Position numbers and translations under genes: made by a program
The notes under the pieces: model-generated
Database searches by the model: none
Told to the model about the DNA's origin: nothing
The model's input: only the letters and a program-made list of their open reading frames with translations
Shown here: piece by piece, positions 12,801 to 22,943 of the stretch
Position numbering within the stretch: the first letter of the stretch is position 1
Layout: the number at the start of each line of letters is the position of its first letter
NCBI RefSeq assembly: GCF_026212465.1
Contig: NC_080049.1
Location: 7,556,859 to 7,620,858 of the forward strand
From: Amaranthus tricolor
Lineage: Eukaryota > Streptophyta > Magnoliopsida > Caryophyllales > Amaranthaceae
Direction: 5' to 3'
DNA: 64,000 nt

Positions 12801-15440
12801 ATGCATGGAGTGTCAACTGCTTCTGGAGATCCTCTTCTAATACATCGCGGGACTTCTCATCCTTACTTGACTTCTGGCTATCCACCAGCTGTCTCTTCTT
12901 CTAATGCATTTAAGGATTCACTGTTACTCTCAAAAAAGACTGGAAAGTCTAGTAGTTCCAATTTAGTTAAATTAGCACCAGAATTACCCCCTGTCAAGCT
13001 TCCTCCAGCAGTTCGTATCATATCCCAGGCTTCTCTTAGAAATTCACAGCCTGGAAGCTCTACTGAGGTTGGAGCTACTGGTCCAGGGCCTGAAAAGACG
13101 TTACGTGACCCAACAGGCTTCGACTGCTCTGCAAATATGATAAAACCTGTGCAAGGTAAGAGTAAGATCTCTATTTCTACTTCTGCAACTTTAATCTCTA
13201 AAAAGGATGGGCTCATGAACGATAGATTTTTCGCTGAAGAAAGAGTTTCTGATTTGGATCCTCACATGCACCCTTTACTGTATCGAACCACCGACGAGGG
13301 TCATTTACCTTGCTTCCCAGTTAACAGTCCAATGAAGATGCCTACTTTTAGCTTCTTTCCAGCTGCACAACATCAGATGAATGTGACTCTCCTTCAACAA
13401 CCTTGTTCTGGTGGCCAATCTTTAATTGCAAAAGAAGATACTTCAGCTTCTATTAGTCTAGATTTTCACCCCCTATTACAAAGAGAAAAATTTGGTGCCA
13501 ACTCAGATGCTGGTTTATCTGGCTCCTTGCTGAATACAAATCTTGAGCTCTCCAGAGATGGGTATGGAGAGGATATTGTTTATCATGCTGGTGCAACTGC
13601 AGCTCGAATGGCAGCTGCTACTAGACCAACGAGTCACACTGCTAATGGAAATGGTTTGGACTTAGATATTCAATTAAGCTCTGCATCTAAAAGGAGGAAA
13701 GTGTCAAGTGCTGAAGGGCCTGAAAGAGGTCTTTCATTTCCATCTATAAGTGGAACTAAAGTTGTTGAAAATGTGGAAGAGATAAGTGGCATGCACCATG
13801 AATTGTCACCACTAGCTGAGCTTGTAGATCTTGCTGTTAGGGAGCATTCAGATGTAGCTCTTCCGTGCAATTCTGATTCTCTTTCATATTATAAGCTTGA
13901 TGGCATTACTGGTGTGTGTATCAGTGATAATGTTGGTGATCATCCTCTTGCTGAAATAGTAATGGAACAGGAAGAATTAAGTGATTCTGATGAAGAAATG
14001 GAGGATGTAGAATTTGAGCGTGAAGAGATGACTGATTCTGATGAAGAGGAATCAGGTGCTGAGCAGAATGTTGACTTGCATAGAAAGGTGATATTTTATT
14101 TCTGTCAAGCTGTTGCTTTGTTATGCCTTTCTTTTGTTTAGTTATGTGCTTGGTTAAGCATTTTCTTATAGGTTGATCTGATCACCTGCTTCCCTCACCA
14201 AAACAAACCTAGAAAAATGTTTGTTACTTCAGAATATCACCTTCCAAAAATAGTTTCCATGCTGCTTCCTATTGTACTTGACTTTGCTAAATAAACTTTT
14301 ATTGTAGCTGTTTCCTTTCAATCCTTATCCAATGTTTCCTTCCAAGTGTGACTTTCTGAGTTATCTGATCATGACGTACAAATATTAGACATGACGAAAT
14401 AGCAAGTGTAATTTTTTCCTGGGTACTTTGTTATTCCATACTTGAGGATTTGAACTTCTGGATCTTGCTTTCTTCTGGGCAAAGGTCACCTATGTGCCAT
14501 GATTTTTTGCACAGAATAATATATATGACCAAGCCATTGTTCGAATGATTTGTCCCTGTATGATTTACGTTAAAACTTGACCTTTCTAAACGATTGATCC
14601 GGGTTCTGTCATTTTATCTATCTGCCTTGGTTTGCAGCACTGCAAATGAAGGGTACTTTTTTTCCTTGCCACTATATACTAATATCTTTCTGGTGAAGTG
14701 TTGACATTCATATCAACCCTTAAGAGTCCCGAAACCTGAAGTGATGCCTGATAAAAGAAGGGTGAACTGTGAACATCCACAAGAATCCGATACATGTTTT
14801 CCATTATAATTTTATCTGCAACCCCCATGTAAAAGTTGCGGGATAAAGCTCTTTTGCAATGTATTTTGGAGTATACTATACCTTGCCTTGTTATGTGCTT
14901 ATTTTGTCGTCAACTGGTTATGTTAAATCCTTTTATAGGATAACCTAACCTTGAACGTTCCGGCTTTTTTTCTTAGTTATTTTGAATTTGTTGAATCAGG
15001 AACAGTCAGACACTGTTGGCAATGATTGTCAAAATCAGCTTTCAAAGTCACTTGCATCTGGAGTTTCTGAAGGGACTCAGCTTCAGAGAAAAGGAAACAA
15101 CTCTGGATCAACTTTGAAAGGGACAGGTAAAGGCCACTCGAAAGGTTCCTGGCTAAGTTTAAATTCCCGTGGTTCTCATCACAAATCACCAGCCAGAACG
15201 AAGAAGACAGAGAGTTGTGAAGGGGTTTCAGTTCCATCATATCCTAACCGATATTGTAAAAAGGGAAATTCGGGTTCTAAAGATGTGTCAACTGAGCAAA
15301 ACGCTGATATTTCCGAGGAAGGTCCCTTTTCCCACCTATCTAGGAAGTCAAGAAAGCCTGCCTCAAAAGGTTCATCCCCGTCAAGAGTAGATGTGCCTAT
15401 TGGAAACACCTGTTGTACAGAGAAAGATGGAAAATTTTGA
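3876..15440 (+). CDS. GON4L-like nuclear protein with SANT/Myb-like domains, 1380 aa, nine exons
   Basis: Coding exons are 3876-5186, 5288-5387, 5496-5847, 6149-6233, 9245-9301, 11769-11828, 11954-12175, 12573-14087 and 15000-15440. All junctions are GT-AG and keep frame. Residues 48-60 carry EEEDVDFNPFLKE, a motif I recall from plant GON4L-like proteins; residues 230-245 are strongly acidic. Residues about 318-430 (from RSLALQTTLHFPSYVQDCSL) form a conserved probable helical region. Residues 588-635 hold a first SANT-like repeat (MEYNNDWKAIRQRFLPCK) and 645-695 a second (LKMFKLDWTSVWRAVVPYRD, then RQWRIAIGTQKSYK). SKRRK near residue 1101 is a possible nuclear signal, and an acidic run ends exon 8. 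Animal GON4L/YARP proteins act in transcriptional regulation; the same role here is inference. The start is the first ATG in this frame; an upstream non-coding exon is possible. Confidence 0.9.
6830..7080 (+). pseudogene. Fragment of LINE-type ORF2 carboxy-terminal region
   Basis: Translation across two frames gives GHVQRRPVNKLE and then GRGRPKMT, the arrangement typical of the 3' end of plant LINE-derived reverse transcriptase genes (a GHV.RRP motif followed by a GRGRPK.TW motif). At least one frameshift and a stop in place of the expected Trp break it. Only this short part was recognised. Confidence 0.55.
7931..8366. mobile_element. Foldback MITE, family A, copy 2
   Basis: Left and right arms share CCTACAATAATC...TATTGATTAACCAT and its reverse complement, as in the copy at 320-1266. 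The centre is itself an inverted repeat: GACTTACTATAGCAAG at about 8059 and its complement at about 8231, separated by A/T-rich DNA. The element lies in intron 4 of the GON4L-like gene. No target duplication was identified. Confidence 0.75.
8700..9210. repeat. A/T-rich block with recurring GATTCTAC / CGTAGGATTGTA words
   Basis: The words AGATTCTAC, AATCGTAGGATTGTA and GTAGAATC occur on both strands several times, suggesting a decayed inverted-repeat element. No ends or target duplication could be set, and the block is non-coding. Confidence 0.4.
9737..10036. mobile_element. Tourist-like MITE (PIF/Harbinger type)
   Basis: The left end GGGGGTGTTTGGCAC and right end GTGCCAAACACCCCC are perfect inverted complements. 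The element is flanked on both sides by TAA (9734-9736 and 10037-10039), the 3-bp target type of PIF/Harbinger elements. The sub-terminal GGAATGGGATTT / AAATCCCAT words extend the inverted repeat. It lies in intron 5 of the GON4L-like gene and has no coding capacity. Confidence 0.88.
10040..11768 (+). other. Remainder of intron 5 of the GON4L-like gene
   Basis: No conserved coding block was seen here. Open frames at 10319 and 10699 have no recognisable domain and lie between well-supported exons 5 and 6. The acceptor TCATTCAG precedes exon 6 at 11769. Confidence 0.6.
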
Positions 15441-15945
15441 AATGGGACGAAGGAAAGAGGTGCTTTTGCTCTCATGTATATACCAACTAGCAACTTGAAT
15501 GTTTTGACGTGGTGGAAACAACATCCTTCGGAATAACATCGAAGGCTCTTCTGAGGCACTCTTCTATGCCTCTTCACGAGCAATCTAATTTTTTGAACGA
15601 TGTGAGCAAGTCTAAGTACGAGTAAGCCTTCCTTTGTTTTATTATTTTTTTTTTGGGGAGGTTCGTCATCTTGCGAACATCAATGAAAAAAAGGATGGGG
15701 TTGGGTTAAAGGTTGAGATTTCATAGAACTGTAGAAGGTGCAATTTTATTATAGATAATTTGTACAGTAATCTGTTATATCATTCTTTATTTCATTCCGT
15801 GAGTAGTATCTTTGAGCGTTGCTTGTGTAAATATGATGTACTTAATCTAGATGGCTCAAAGGTGCGTAGTACGGGACTTTTGAGTGTCTGAATAAGTAAA
15901 TTGCATCCGAGTGCACGTAGAGGTAGATGCAATCAAGAATGAATG
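15441..15945 (+). other. 3' UTR and downstream flank of the GON4L-like gene
   Basis: Sequence after the TGA stop is non-coding. No canonical AATAAA lies close to the stop, so the poly(A) site is not assigned. Confidence 0.5.
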
Positions 15946-17830
15946 GGCGGACGGCGGACCCTCTGACACCCGTAAATGACCTAACCGAAATTTAAAACAA
16001 AATAATCTTGTAAAGAAGATTGCACTAGGAATCTAACCTTGGAGGCTTGGATCTTTGGTAAATTTGTAAAGAAGAGTGCATTGTTATAAAACCATTCAAA
16101 TCTACGAAAAATTTGAAATATATAATAAAAAAATATAAAAAAATCATATAACAAGTAACCTTTACAAATATTTTCTAAAATAAACACATTTATCTTAGAC
16201 TTATGTTTTGGTATTGTTCGCTGTTAGTAATAGCAGACAATAATTAAAACTCAATAAAAGGCAAAGAATTTGTTCACTGTTACTAACAGCGAACAATAAC
16301 TTTGACTTTTTTTTACCTTCAGTCATTGTTCCTGTTAATAATAGCGAACTGATGCGTGGTAAAATTAGCTTCTTCCTCTTTCCTCATTTACGCCAATTTT
16401 ACTAAACCCTAAAAAATCAATCGACACTGCCTCCCTTATTTTCCTCCAATAAAAGAGCTTCAAACCTTCAATTAGTTCCTTCCTCTTCCAATCCAACACT
16501 AGTAAAGTGGTCTAACATATATTTGGAGTTGTCTAAGGTATATATTTCTTTGATTTTTTGTTTTTTTATTTGAAAATTAGGATTTTATATAATTTTCAAT
16601 ATTCTTTTCGAATGCAAGTTACTATCTCTGCAATCACTACTCCTTTAGGTCATACCAGGTCGATTAAGGTAATGTATAAGTGATTTTTTACTTATTGTGC
16701 AATTTTTTTGAGTTTGGTTGTTGATTATAAGCTATTATGTGTTATTTAGGGTTTAATGTACTTAATTGATTATGTATATTGATTATATTGAATTAATTTA
16801 GGGTTTAATGTACTTATAATTATGGATATTAATTATATTGAATTAGTTTAGTTTAATATACTTAATTGATTATGTATATTGATTATATTGAATTAGTTTA
16901 GTTTAATGTACTTAATTAATTATTTGTATTGATTATATTGAATTAGTTTAGTTTAATGTACTTAATTGATTATGTATATTGATTATATTGAATTAGTTTA
17001 GGTTAATGTACTTAATTGATTATGTATATTAATTATGGAATTAGTTTAGGTTAATGTACTTAATTGATTATGTATATTGATTATATTAAATTACTTTAGG
17101 TAAATGTAGTTAATTGATAATATTGATTTAGTTTAGGTAAATGTACTTTATTTATTACGTATATTGATTATATTGTATATAAATTGTAGGCTTATCTACT
17201 TAGTTGATTATGTACAATGATTTAGTTTAGGTAAATGTGCTTAATTTTTAATTTTATTCGTGAATGTATTTATAGAACATAATCACAACGTCTATTTCAA
17301 CTTTATAACTTTTATTTTTCAATTTAACAACGGTTAGTTCAAGGCATTAAACAAAAAATCAACAAAAGTCAAGCTAAGTGTTCGATGTTACTAACAGCGA
17401 ACAAAGGAGGCCTGGTCAAAACAGGTCAAACATTTATTCGTTGTTACTAACAGCGAACAGAGTTTTGACCTGTTTTGACCAGGCCCTGCCTTTGTTAGCT
17501 GCTAGTAACAGCGAACTAATCCCTTGACTTTCGTTGATTTTCTTTCTTTGTTCGCTGTTATTAACAACGAATATGTCCAAGCCTCAAGTCTGGAAAAAAA
17601 GTGTTTATTTTGGAAATTATGTTGAAACTTTGCTTATTTTTTGACTTTTTTTATATGAAATTATGTATTTAGTTCAAATTTTCCAAATCTACTGAGCATG
17701 TAGATACATTCTTAATTCTTTAAATAAAATTGCAAACATTATTTTTTTTACATATATATTAATAATTTTTCTATTGAGTTATTTTTATCGATTGTGCTCT
17801 TGTCGAGCTAAGGTATTGGGTCCGCCACTG
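15946..17830. mobile_element. Long-TIR foldback element with repeated palindromic words
   Basis: The two halves are inverted relatives. GGCGGACCC near 15952 matches its reverse complement GGGTCCGCC near 17818; AAATCTACGAAAAATTTGAA near 16098 has a diverged complement near 17670; and AAATAAACAC with AGACTT near 16180 has a complement near 17590. Inside each arm sits an array of the self-complementary word TTCGCTGTTA(C/G)TAACAGCGAA: about 16217, 16270 and 16327 on the left, about 17378, 17438, 17493 and 17553 on the right. A second hairpin, GGCCTGGTCAAAACAGGTCA and its complement, brackets one right-hand word. The centre is a tandem repeat. No transposase was found. Mutator-like or other TIR origin is possible; the superfamily is not decided. 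Confidence 0.65.
16745..17255. repeat. Tandem repeat of about 50-55 bp, roughly nine copies
   Basis: The unit contains TTTAATGTACTTAATTGATT, then ATGTATATTGATTATATTG and AATTAGTTTAGG. Copies drift toward the right, where units shorten and diverge. The array lies in the centre of the long-TIR foldback element. Confidence 0.85.
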
Positions 17831-18941
17831 CAAGAATGCCTTTTAACTTAATTTAACGCACTTCATAAAGTATACAAAGTTATTTAAACTATCAATTTTT
17901 CAATACATATTCTAAAAAGTTAAGTAACTAGTAGATAAAAATAGAAGAAAAACTACCTAAAATAATCTAATTTTTTATTGATTTTTCTACAATTATCTCA
18001 ACTTTTAATTAATCAAAATACAATTATACAACTAATACACTTAATGATTACAGGAATATAATTCCATAAGAAATGAATTATAACAAAAAATGATTCACAA
18101 TTATTATCAAGTCATTTAGAAAGGTTTTTCAGCATACTTTATTTTCTTTTAGATTTTTTGTGAGCTCGTTGATTAATTTTAAGAATGATTTTCAAATAAG
18201 GTTTGAGTGAGTTTGTTTTTAATATAAACATGGATTATTACATTACTAATTATAACAATAACCCAACAACATTAACAACCATAACAACAACAACAACAAT
18301 TGTAACAAGTTTTCCAAATTTTGGCACGATCCAACGGCAAATGACCTTATTGTTGATGTGTACATGTGTTGGTGTTAGTCGTATGATTGATTATGTAAAT
18401 GTATTAGTCGTATGATTTATTCACTTGGACTTTATTCGATCAAATGACAATATGCATATACTATAACAGTAATTCATACGGTAATGAGGTGATATGATTG
18501 TCAAATTGTAAAATATTATAAAGATCGATTTTTTGAGATCGTCAATGTGTATTGGAACCACCGATGTTATCAGATCTTAAATATGCCTTTGACCATTAAA
18601 ACCATCAAGACACAATATCAATGATATAAGTCACATTAACAACAATAAAATTAAAACAACAACATCTAAACATAAAAACACCAACACCAACATCTAACAC
18701 TATTACTCAAAACAACAGTACAAATAGTAACAACAACGCTAACAAAAATAACAACAATAATAGCTGCTCCAACAACTATGTTGAGTCATTGATTATAATT
18801 GCATTGCTTGATGAAAGTCAAATTGATTAATAAATTACATTTTTGTAAGTTAAATAAAGTTATAATAAAAGGGATAAATTAGTTTAATTATTAGTAAGAT
18901 AAATAAAAAATAGAAAAAAAAGTTATTTACATATTCGGATA
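17831..18941. other. A/T-rich intergenic DNA with CAA-rich blocks
   Basis: There is no gene here. About 17945-18010 resembles one arm of the family A MITE. About 18245-18305 and 18650-18770 are rich in AACAAC triplets, typical of low-complexity drift. Confidence 0.5.
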
Positions 18942-20025
18942 TGTTAGTTAGATTTTTAATCCGTATTTGGTAGGTGCAAAGTCAGAAATTATATTAAGTT
19001 GAATATGTCCTAAACAGTTAAGTTAGATATTTCATTTTAAGGTTTAAGTTATTTTGAATATAGTAACCGATAATATTTAGGTTATTACTTTTGTATTTTT
19101 TGTTTTTTATTTTTTAGATTCTATTTTTAAGGAAATATAATCTAAACGTCTTTAGATTTCTTTGACAATAAGTAGTTGTTTGAAATTGAAGTTATAAATA
19201 GAAGCTACAACGTGAAGAAGAAACACACAACTCTCTCGAATCCACAAGCATGCAATTGCTTTGAGAGAAAATTTAAGAATTTATTCCATGTGATAATTTT
19301 GAAGTTTTGAATTTTTCACGTGGTAATTAAAATTTTTAAAAGATCTACGCAGTAATCCTGAGATTTACTAAATTGTTCAATTGTGACCTTTTTGTACATA
19401 AACGCTAGCAAACGTTAATTTTGAAGCTTTAAGGCTGTTGTACGTATATTTATGCGACTCACCATTTTAAATGCCATCAGTCTTAACCTTTTCTCCCAAA
19501 ACATAAACCATAACTCTACCATCTTTGAATTTGAGGGAAAAAGTATGAGTTGGATGAAAGATGATAGAGTTAGGGTTTATGTTTTGGGGGAAAAAGTTAA
19601 AACTGATGACATTTGAAATGATGAGTCATATAAATATGCGTATACTAGCCTTAAAGCTTCGAGATTAATGTTTGCTAACGTTTTATGTACAAAAAGGTTA
19701 TAGTGAAACAATTTGGTAAACCTCGAAATTACCGCGTAGATTTTTTAAAAGTTTTGGTTACCACATGGAAAATCCAAAATCTCAGGGTTACCACGTGAAA
19801 TTTCCGTTTATTTTTTATTTAGTAGTTGTTTTTTATCAAGTCTATTACTTTCAAGCATCCGATTTCATTTTATTCATGAGTTATTGGAGTGGTAGATCGA
19901 AAAACTTTATCTTTAAAGTATCTAAGATCACTATCTTCTCTACATTTGTTTTTGAGATTTAACTTACTTTTTGAAAGTTAAATTTTATCTCTTTAGTTCA
20001 AATAAGTGCAATGTCCCTTTTGGGA
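18942..20025 (+). repeat. Possible 5' LTR of a Ty1/copia relic, interrupted by a foldback element
   Basis: A region starting TGTTAGTTAG precedes a decayed copia gag (from about 20200). A short TTGGTGTC stretch near 20030 may be a decayed primer-binding site (expected TGGTATCAGAGC). A foldback element (19284-19806) splits it. The right LTR was not found, so the limits are inference. Confidence 0.35.
19284..19806. mobile_element. Foldback MITE with about 230-bp arms
   Basis: The left arm runs from about 19284 through TTTTTCACGTGGTAATTAAA, CTACGCAGTAAT, CTTTTTGTACATAAACG and AAACATAAACCATAACTC to about 19520. The right arm repeats this in reverse complement from about 19562 to 19806. Only about 40 bp separate the arms. 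It is non-coding and is inserted in the presumed copia LTR. The arms differ by roughly one base in ten by eye. Confidence 0.8.
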
Positions 20026-20204
20026 TTTATTGGTGTCGTAAGTGAAAAGAATAATAAAATGGACATACTCTATTCAACTCTCCCTTATAGATTATTAATA
20101 CCATGGAATTCCAAACGATTATCCAATTTGTATAAGAGCCTTGACTCATTATTTCAAAATGATGTAACAACCTCTCTGAAATTTATCATATGAGAGATGC
20201 CTCT

Positions 20205-22045
20205 ATGTATGTATATGTTTTCAATAGACCTTTTTACTTCAATGGTGATAACTTCGCACACTGGAGCAAAATGATGAAAATATTCTCTCTACAACGAGAT
20301 ACTCAGTTATAAGATATTGTCAAGCAAGATCTTTACGTTCCAAAGGAAAAAAACTAGAAGGTGTTGAAGTGCCTAAGCTCAAATCTGAATTAACTCAACC
20401 AAATCATGAATATTCTTCAAAATATTACAATGTTTTTGATCGTATTTATCGTGCTCTTAGTCACACTGAATATAGTTGTATATCAACATGCAAAACAACA
20501 AAAGAAATATGAGACAAGCTCGTGTCACTTATGTAGGTTTTGGTCAAGTTAGATGAAAACAAGCACTTACATTTGTAAATATGAATTAGTTCAAATGCAT
20601 CCTGAAATGAAAGCCTTAAGAGATTATCTTTATGATTAACAAGATGAAAATAAGATGAAAACAAGAACTCATAATTGGATTCAACAATACAAGTATAAAT
20701 AAACCTCCCCTATCTTGAGAACAATCCTCTCAAGATCACACATACAAATTCAATGAAGAACACTTTCAAGTTTCTACAAAGAATAAGCCCTCTCACAATA
20801 TGTGTATTTGTAGTGAGTTTAATTATATAAATGATGCCTCATTTTATAGTGAAAGAATACATCATTCTAGAATCCCTTCATAACTCACCATAAACTCACG
20901 TTTACATCACCCAATTAACTATGAAATTAAACATAGTAATAAACAACAAAGTAATGCGCACATTCAATATCCGACTGTAGCAAAAATGCTCGTTGGACTG
21001 CCCCTAACCAGTTGCGTGTTCGAGCTCATCACCTGCTTATTCGAGCAGCAGTTGCTGCTGGCTCTTGCTGCTCTTTGTCTTAACTACTCGAATGAGGCAC
21101 TATAGTGCTCGAACGAGCAGTCCCTTGCTGCACCCACTGACTTCATTTTACTTGTCTCGAGCGAGCAACCTCATTCCCATGCCTTGCATCATTCAAGGCA
21201 TGGTTCCTACATACTTAGTGAAGCCTCAAATGTCCTACATCGAGCACCTCATTGATCGTTCCAACCTCAATTCATTTACACTCGACACATCCTCATCTTT
21301 CCTTTCCAAAGTATAAGACAACGCATGTTCGATTAAGTGTTCAAAGTTAACGTCATTGTTACGAATATTGTTACTTGCACTAACACATCCAAATAAATGT
21401 ATAAAACAAATGTCAAAAAGATTCAATATTATCATAAACAACCTGAACTTATTAGGCTAAACATTTACTAATGAAGAAAAAGTCAAAAATGTTCTTCAAT
21501 GTCTACCAAGAAAAAAGGGGTTGTAAAGTTACTATTATAGAAGAAGTTAAAGATCTTGCAACATTATCTTATGATGATCTTATTGAAAAATCATTTCCAC
21601 ATGAATAAATTTAAGAAAATGTCAAATACCTTTCTCATATTCAAATATGGCTCTAAAAGTAAAGAGAGTACAACTCTACTGTTGATGAAGAGGAAGACAA
21701 CGATGACGAATTAACGTTGAATATATTCTAGCATTATTAACAATAAGTCTTATTTAGTTCTTAAAGAAGAAAATCTTTCTCGAACAAAAAGGACTCTAAA
21801 AAAAATTTCATAGGCAACAAATTTAATTCAATAAAGAAAGGTTCCAATTATAATCACTATGAATGTGAATCATCATATCATCTTATCAAAGACGGTCTAA
21901 AGATGAAACATTGATTTAACTACAAGAAGAGAGTTGTGGTTGCTTTATGGAGTGATTTCGACTCTAGGATGAATCTAAATTTGATAATAATAAGATGGCA
22001 AACATATGTTTGATGGCAAACAAGGACACACAAGATTCCAAAGTT
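20205..22045 (+). pseudogene. Decayed Ty1/copia gag (UBN2-type) split by a nested insertion
   Basis: Translation in shifting frames gives RPFYFNGDNFAHWSKMMKIF near 20228, the typical start of the copia gag UBN2 region. KYELVQMHPEMKA follows near 20575, and FTNEEKVKNVLQCLPRK near 21457 after an interruption. A zinc-knuckle remnant (HYECESSYHLIKDG) and VVALWSDFDS follow near 21860-21965. Stops and frameshifts are frequent. Protease, integrase and reverse transcriptase were not seen downstream, so only the 5' coding part of the element remains. Confidence 0.7.
20670..21383 (-). repeat. Probable nested solo LTR inside the copia gag relic
   Basis: About 0.7 kb separates two adjacent parts of the gag relic. 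Read on the minus strand it begins TGTTAGTGCAAGTAAC near 21383, typical of a copia LTR start. It is rich in TCGAGC/GCTCGA words (about 21030-21250), as is the LTR of the copia element at 37877-43329, though the two are otherwise different. The left limit is uncertain and no target duplication was fixed. Confidence 0.4.
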
Positions 22046-22620
22046 TCAATTATGGTAATGATAAAATATTTAGTCTCAAGGCCTAAGTTTTTTTTTAATG
22101 GTATTTTATATAATTTCTTTATAAATGAAGAAAACTGAGAAATAATTTATTCAAACAATAAAAACTCTCGAAACTTTTGAGTCAGCAACTAAACAACGTC
22201 AAGACAAATTAATCAACTCTTGTACGTCAAGCTAATACGACATTGATGGTTGAGATATTCTGTTACAATTATTTAATTTACATTTTATTATAATTTATAA
22301 CCGAGCATTTATTCTAGAGCTAAGACTTTAAAGTTGTTGCTACTATGATTTTAATCATACTAGTACTAGGAGGGATGATATCAAATCAAAGTGTCAATTT
22401 AGTAGTACTCTCCTATCATAGGAGTGATCCCAAACTACAAAGATAAAAACTAGAGTATAATAAAAACAAAAAAGTAATAAGAAATATCCAACATAGAAGG
22501 AAAGTAGACCAAACCAAACCAACCAACCAACACAAACACAACTTAAGAGACTTCTCATATAAACTAAACTAAACTAAACAAATACATGTGTACTTGTACT
22601 TCAACTTACAATTAACAACT
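22046..22620. other. Intergenic DNA upstream of the WD40 gene
   Basis: A/T-rich, no gene seen. The part nearest the gene contains CCAAACCAAACCAACCAACC (about 22513) and AAACTAAACTAAAC (about 22562) runs, but no TATA box could be assigned with confidence. Confidence 0.45.
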
Positions 22621-22847
22621 AGAAACACCACTTCAAAACCACCCCTCTTTTCCCCAAATCGATTGAATTTGCACTCCCCCAATTGTCAATTCTAATCCCT
22701 TGGGGCTTCCTTTCTCTCTCATCAGATCTAAGATTTTCTCAATTTTGTTTTCCCTAAATCTCTTTTTCTCTCTATTTGATCCCATTTTCCCCCAATTTCG
22801 ACAATCAAAAACCTAAAAATTCTAGAAACAGTACAGAGTGAGAGAAA

Positions 22848-22871
22848 ATGATGGGAGAGGAAGAGAACTGA
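22848..22871 (+). promoter_or_regulatory. uORF 1 in the WD40 gene leader
   Basis: An ATG with an immediately following second ATG encodes MMGEEEN and then TGA, within the CT-rich leader, 69 bp before the main start. This assumes that transcription begins upstream of 22848. Confidence 0.5.
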
Positions 22872-22928
22872 AACCCATTTTAGTTCTCTTTCTCTCTCTA
22901 CGTGGGTATTTTTCCATTTTTTCCGGAA

Positions 22929-22943
22929 ATGCTCTTACCATGA
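22929..22943 (+). promoter_or_regulatory. uORF 2 overlapping the WD40 start codon
   Basis: ATG CTC TTA CCA TGA encodes MLLP. Its stop overlaps the main start in the string ATGA (main ATG 22940-22942, uORF stop 22941-22943). Such overlap can permit termination and re-initiation, or can reduce main-frame translation. Confidence 0.5.

Noticed and set aside
17821..17836. CACTGCAAGAAT as a CACTA transposon end
   Set aside because: The inverted partner of this region is GGCGGACCC at about 15952, which fits the foldback element; no CACTA sub-terminal array starts here.
22838..22939. Extension of the WD40 frame upstream of the ATG at 22940
   Set aside because: The frame begins at GTG and the added residues are not seen in the family; the next ATG is the reasonable start.
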